Assembly (NCBI GenBank): GCA_033765345.1
Contig: JANRIC010000014.1
Coordinates: forward strand, 1 to 16,995
Origin: JANRIC01 sp033765345
Lineage (GTDB): Bacteria > Bacteroidota > Bacteroidia > Cytophagales > Microscillaceae
DNA length: 16,995 bases
Direction: 5' to 3'
How positions within the stretch are numbered: the first letter of the stretch is position 1; the number at the start of each line of letters is the position of its first letter. Below are positions 14,537 to 16,995 of the stretch, piece by piece. The notes under the pieces were generated by a model. That model worked only from the letters and a program-made list of their open reading frames with translations. It was not told the DNA's origin and did no database searches. The translations under genes were made by a program, and so were the position numbers.

Positions 14537-14567
14537 TTGCTCAATCCAAAAAGCTTGCTTAGATTTA
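14537..14567 (+). promoter_or_regulatory. Candidate promoter of the TPR gene
   Basis: TTG at 14537-14539, 20 bases, then TAGATTTA at 14560-14567 fits the Bacteroidetes -33/-7 pattern with one change in the -7 box. The -7 box overlaps the left arm of the palindrome at 14559-14579, so occupancy of that site would block this promoter. Confidence 0.4.
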
Positions 14568-14579
14568 CACAAAATCTAA
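14559..14579. promoter_or_regulatory. 21-bp palindromic operator candidate before the TPR gene
   Basis: TTAGATTT-ACACA-AAATCTAA has perfect 8-base arms and a 5-base centre, the same geometry as the site at 14400-14420. It lies 45 bases before the TPR gene start. Both sites contain TTAGA and TCTAA, but the spacing between these pentamers differs (11 against 5), so binding by the same protein is uncertain. Confidence 0.45.
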
Positions 14580-14624
14580 TTTATGAATCCAGTAAAGGAA
14601 GAATCTCTTTAATCTTTTGACCCC

Positions 14625-15821
14625 ATGAAATTCACACAACTATCCCTGCCGATTGTCCTGTTGTTTGGTATTGTAAGTATTCAATCGCTTGCACAAACCG
14701 CTCAGGAATACTTTCAAGCCGCCAAGAGAAATCTGGAATTGGGTGATTTCCAGCAAGCTATCAAAAACTTTGATTTAGTCATTTCTCTTGAGCCCTCTAA
14801 TTACCAAGCTTTTGCACAAAGAGCTTTTGCCAAAAGCAAGCTGATGCTACTTGCAGATGCAATTACTGATTATGACAAAGCCATTTTGATCAATCCCAAT
14901 GACACTTGGATATTGGGTAGCCGGGGTATTCTAAAAATACAAGTGGGTGATTATCAAGAAGCCGTAGCTGATTTTGATCGTTCGCTACAGTTAGACCCCA
15001 AAGATCCTTGGGACTATGTGATGCGTGGAGAAGCTAAATACCTGGCTATTAAGAATAATATCCGTCCTTCGTCCAAATTCAGCTATTATTCCGTGGTAGA
15101 TGATTTGAGCAGGGCAGCCTCTTTGGATCCTAATTTTGGTTTTGCTTTTATGCGTAGGGCACAGGCAAGGTTGGATTCTTTACAGATGAATTTGCTCATT
15201 CCCAGCACAAAAGACATGGAAAGTATTTGTGATGACTGGCTGATGGCCACCAACTCGGGAGCTCAAGAAGCCATCACTTATTTGCAACAAAATTGTGGAA
15301 TTCAGATAGCAGATGTAATCTCCGAAAAAACAAGTACGATGGCCAAGTATCACGCCGTTCAGAAGGAGTATAACAAGTCCCTGGCTTTGTATAATACCCT
15401 AGTAGGCGAGTCAAAGGGGCAACCAGAAAAACAAATTTCTTTTTTATTTGAGCGTGCAGAGCTACAGTTCTCCCAGGGAAAGTTTTACGAAGCCATCAAC
15501 GATTATTCACAATTGATCAGTTATCTGATCAAAAACCCCGACAAAAAACTTTCAGGAAAGGCCTATTATTTGCGTGGATTGGCACAAAGCCGCAGCAATA
15601 ATACCGAGGAAGCACTGGATGACTACAACCAAGCTGTTGATTTGGGTTATCAATTCTCCTGGGTTTATTACGAAAGAGGGCTTGCTTACAATATGCTTGC
15701 TAATAAAGAAGCTGCTTGTCAAGACTGGGGCATAAGTGCCGAAAAAGGACACGAACAAGCCCTAGAAATGCTTCGCGAACATTGTAAGACAGGATTTAGC
15801 CTGTTTAAGAAAAAAGATTAA
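14625..15821 (+). CDS. Secreted TPR-repeat protein
   Basis: The 398-residue protein has a Sec signal peptide (MKFTQLSLPIVLLFGIVSIQ..., cleaved near LAQ, about residue 24) and then tetratricopeptide repeats. Three are clear at about 25-58, 59-92 and 93-126, a fourth is expanded at 127-171, and more lie at about 243-276 and 318-351. TPRs are helical scaffolds for protein binding. Two homologous blocks close the halves, at 201-223 and 365-387, each with the pattern C..DW...(7)G..(4)A..(3)L...C. Their cysteine pairs are equally spaced and could form disulfides in the periplasm. It is divergent from the DUF4856/imelysin operon and may share its regulation. The stop codon is the first part of a hairpin arm. 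The partner protein is unknown. Confidence 0.85.
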   Translation: MKFTQLSLPIVLLFGIVSIQSLAQTAQEYFQAAKRNLELGDFQQAIKNFDLVISLEPSNYQAFAQRAFAKSKLMLLADAITDYDKAILINPNDTWILGSRGILKIQVGDYQEAVADFDRSLQLDPKDPWDYVMRGEAKYLAIKNNIRPSSKFSYYSVVDDLSRAASLDPNFGFAFMRRAQARLDSLQMNLLIPSTKDMESICDDWLMATNSGAQEAITYLQQNCGIQIADVISEKTSTMAKYHAVQKEYNKSLALYNTLVGESKGQPEKQISFLFERAELQFSQGKFYEAINDYSQLISYLIKNPDKKLSGKAYYLRGLAQSRSNNTEEALDDYNQAVDLGYQFSWVYYERGLAYNMLANKEAACQDWGISAEKGHEQALEMLREHCKTGFSLFKKKD

Positions 15822-15830
15822 ACAGGCTAA
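15796..15830. terminator. Hairpin between convergent TPR and outer-membrane genes
   Basis: ttagcctgttta (15796-15807) pairs perfectly over 12 bases with taaacaggctaa (15819-15830) across an 11-base A-rich loop. The left arm lies in the last codons of the TPR gene and the TAA stop opens the right arm. Read on the minus strand, the loop contributes a T-run but none follows the stem. It probably serves as a shared 3'-end structure for both converging transcripts. Confidence 0.6.
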
Positions 15831-15841
15831 GGATTCTCGGT

Positions 15842-16624
15842 TTAGAAATCAATCACCAAACCAAGATTGATGGATAATAAATCGGTTCTTGATCTTTTGG
15901 GCGCTCCGTCCGGGCTAGATACATTGATATCATCCGGATCAATATCGTTGGGATTAAAATTAGTTCCCGTAAACTCAAGCTCCCAGTTACGAGTTTGCGA
16001 AGCATCATAATATTCGGCTTCCCCTCCAAACAAATAAATGGCTCTGGCATCTAACTTCACATTAGAACCCAATCTCATCATAATACCTGCACCTCCTCCA
16101 TAGCTGAATACTGTACTATTGATTTGGGTTTGAGCGTTGACTACATTAGATTCCTGGTCATTGGTAAGAATCCGATTGGTACTTTCATCGAGTACCCTAG
16201 TGCGGGTATACAAATAATTAAGGCCTACCAGTCCATCTATGTATGGTTGCACAATGGTAAGGGGAGCTTTGATCCTTAATACAGCATAGCTATTGATCAT
16301 GTTGTTGTTGGTAGTCACACGTAAGTTGATAGGAATAGAACTCAAAACGGTATTTCCGGCTACAATATTGATATTTTGATTGATTTGTTGGGTATTGGTG
16401 CCATAAACCATATAGCCGAAATCCAATCCGAAAAAAACAGGTACAGCCGGAGCAAAAGGAAAATAAAGACTAGCTCTAAAACCTCCGCCTACAGCATCTG
16501 TATTTTCTTTGAATTCATTGAGCGGAACACCCAACTGACCACTAAGGCCCAGGTGAAACTGTGCTTGTAAAGAACAACTTAGACCTAAAATGAACAATAA
16601 ACTCAGGAGCAGGGATTTTTTCAT
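15842..16624 (-). CDS. Outer-membrane beta-barrel (porin-like) protein, hypothetical
   Basis: The 260-residue protein begins MKKSLLLSLLFILGLSC with a Sec signal peptide cleaved near SLQAQ (about residue 22). It then shows barrel strands alternating in polarity: FHLGLSGQLGVPL, GGGFRASLYFPF, FFGLDFGYMVYG, SYAVLRIKAPL, DGLVGLNYLYTR, FSYGGGAGIMMRLG, LDARAIYLFGG. The final strand LLSINLGLVIDF ends in phenylalanine, as expected for BAM recognition. Polar Asn/Asp/Thr-rich stretches between strands are likely surface loops (for example about 75-105 and 215-245). Similar Bacteroidetes proteins are annotated only as outer-membrane beta-barrel domain proteins; the function is unknown. It is a single-gene unit converging on the TPR gene, with a hairpin in its upstream leader. 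Confidence 0.78.
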   Translation of the reverse strand: MKKSLLLSLLFILGLSCSLQAQFHLGLSGQLGVPLNEFKENTDAVGGGFRASLYFPFAPAVPVFFGLDFGYMVYGTNTQQINQNINIVAGNTVLSSIPINLRVTTNNNMINSYAVLRIKAPLTIVQPYIDGLVGLNYLYTRTRVLDESTNRILTNDQESNVVNAQTQINSTVFSYGGGAGIMMRLGSNVKLDARAIYLFGGEAEYYDASQTRNWELEFTGTNFNPNDIDPDDINVSSPDGAPKRSRTDLLSINLGLVIDF

Positions 16625-16661
16625 GATTTATTCTTGGGTTTAACCTCAATTGATTTAATGC

Positions 16662-16691
16662 AAGGGTTTGTATTTACTGAAGCAAACCCTT
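16662..16691. promoter_or_regulatory. 9-bp perfect hairpin upstream of the outer-membrane gene
   Basis: aagggtttg (16662-16670) pairs perfectly with caaaccctt (16683-16691) around a 12-base loop, 37 bases before the gene start at 16624. No T-run follows, so it is more likely a leader structure or operator than a terminator. No clear -7 box is seen; the rest of 16625-16860 holds nothing I can identify. Confidence 0.35.
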
Positions 16692-16860
16692 AGTTCAGAT
16701 ATATTATTTCCTATAAATACGAAAGCACCCAGAAATGTTGGAGATTTGGAACTTTTTTCATCTTAATGGGATGTTAATCCTCTATTCAATGCTGATATAA
16801 TCAGATGATTTTTTCTTTCAGAAACTTATTCTTCTTTGAAGCGTTATCAATATGAAATTT

Positions 16861-16995
16861 GGTTCTCTGACAATTTATGTGGGAATGATCCATGCAAGTA
16901 TTTTCAAACAATAATTCTATAAAAAATAAGTGCATTCAATTTCCTCTCTTGATGATCAATTTTGCCACGAATGCACGAATAAACGCCCTTATTCG
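16861..16995. mobile_element. Second copy of the MITE-like repeat, cut by the window end
   Basis: These 135 bases match 1-135 without gaps at all but five positions (equivalents of 16, 34, 53, 85 and 109), about 96% identity. The match starts exactly at 16861, which confirms base 1 as the real left boundary of the element. The copy is directly oriented relative to the first and ends inside the right arm of the central hairpin. Confidence 0.8.

Noticed and set aside
16568..16624. Lipoprotein signal (GLSC) in the second outer-membrane protein
   Set aside because: The residue at -3 is Gly rather than Leu/Val/Ile, and a normal signal peptidase I site (SLQAQ) follows; the barrel strands fit a porin-like protein.
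1..16995. Circular plasmid or phage closed by a 135-bp terminal overlap
   Set aside because: The end repeats differ at five of 135 positions and have the structure of an interspersed element, so they are two copies, not the same sequence read twice. No replication, partition or phage gene is present.

Overview
The window looks like an ordinary chromosomal stretch from a Bacteroidota (Bacteroidetes) bacterium, probably of the Cytophagales type. It is AT-rich, several genes start directly behind T-rich leaders without a Shine-Dalgarno sequence, and candidate promoters follow the Bacteroidetes -33/-7 pattern (TTTG, then TAnnTTTG). The gene content also fits: outer-membrane beta-barrels with ...AQ signal peptides, imelysin and DUF4856 lipoproteins, a multi-PAS orphan histidine kinase and a periplasmic TPR protein. 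The genus cannot be fixed from sequence alone.

Layout. 1-208 is a MITE-like repeat with terminal inverted repeats and a central 21-bp hairpin. A second, 96% identical copy in the same orientation starts at 16861 and is cut by the window end. 269-2459 (+) is a two-gene unit, an outer-membrane barrel protein and an M19-family dipeptidase. 2659-5127 (+) is a soluble four-PAS histidine kinase, converging on hemG (protoporphyrinogen oxidase, 5156-6475, -). 6747-7259 (+) is a phasin-like helical protein with a good terminator. 7403-9102 (-) is trmB followed by an overlapping family-2 glycosyltransferase. 9228-9998 (-) is an MBL-fold protein, divergent from an acetyl-CoA hydrolase/4-hydroxybutyrate CoA-transferase-family gene (10260-11540, +). 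11541-11973 has no credible gene; it holds a 40-bp tandem repeat, an isolated MITE-type terminal repeat and a strong hairpin. 11974-14351 (-) is a DUF4856 lipoprotein plus imelysin-like lipoprotein operon. It is divergent from a secreted TPR protein (14625-15821, +), which converges on a second outer-membrane barrel protein (15842-16624, -).

How the parts fit. The most coherent regulatory story is 14352-14624. The DUF4856/imelysin pair is of a type linked to iron acquisition. Its start is preceded by a near-consensus Bacteroidetes promoter, and a 21-bp TTAGA/TCTAA palindrome sits at the expected transcription start. A second 21-bp palindrome overlaps the candidate -7 box of the divergent TPR gene. 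This suggests a metalloregulator (Fur or DtxR type) controlling both directions. The other genes are housekeeping or accessory (haem synthesis, tRNA m7G46 methylation, CoA transfer, sensing, envelope). I found no defence system, biosynthetic cluster, phage, CRISPR array, tRNA or rRNA, and no clear evidence of an undescribed multi-gene system. The unusual content lies in the repeats and intergenic palindromes.
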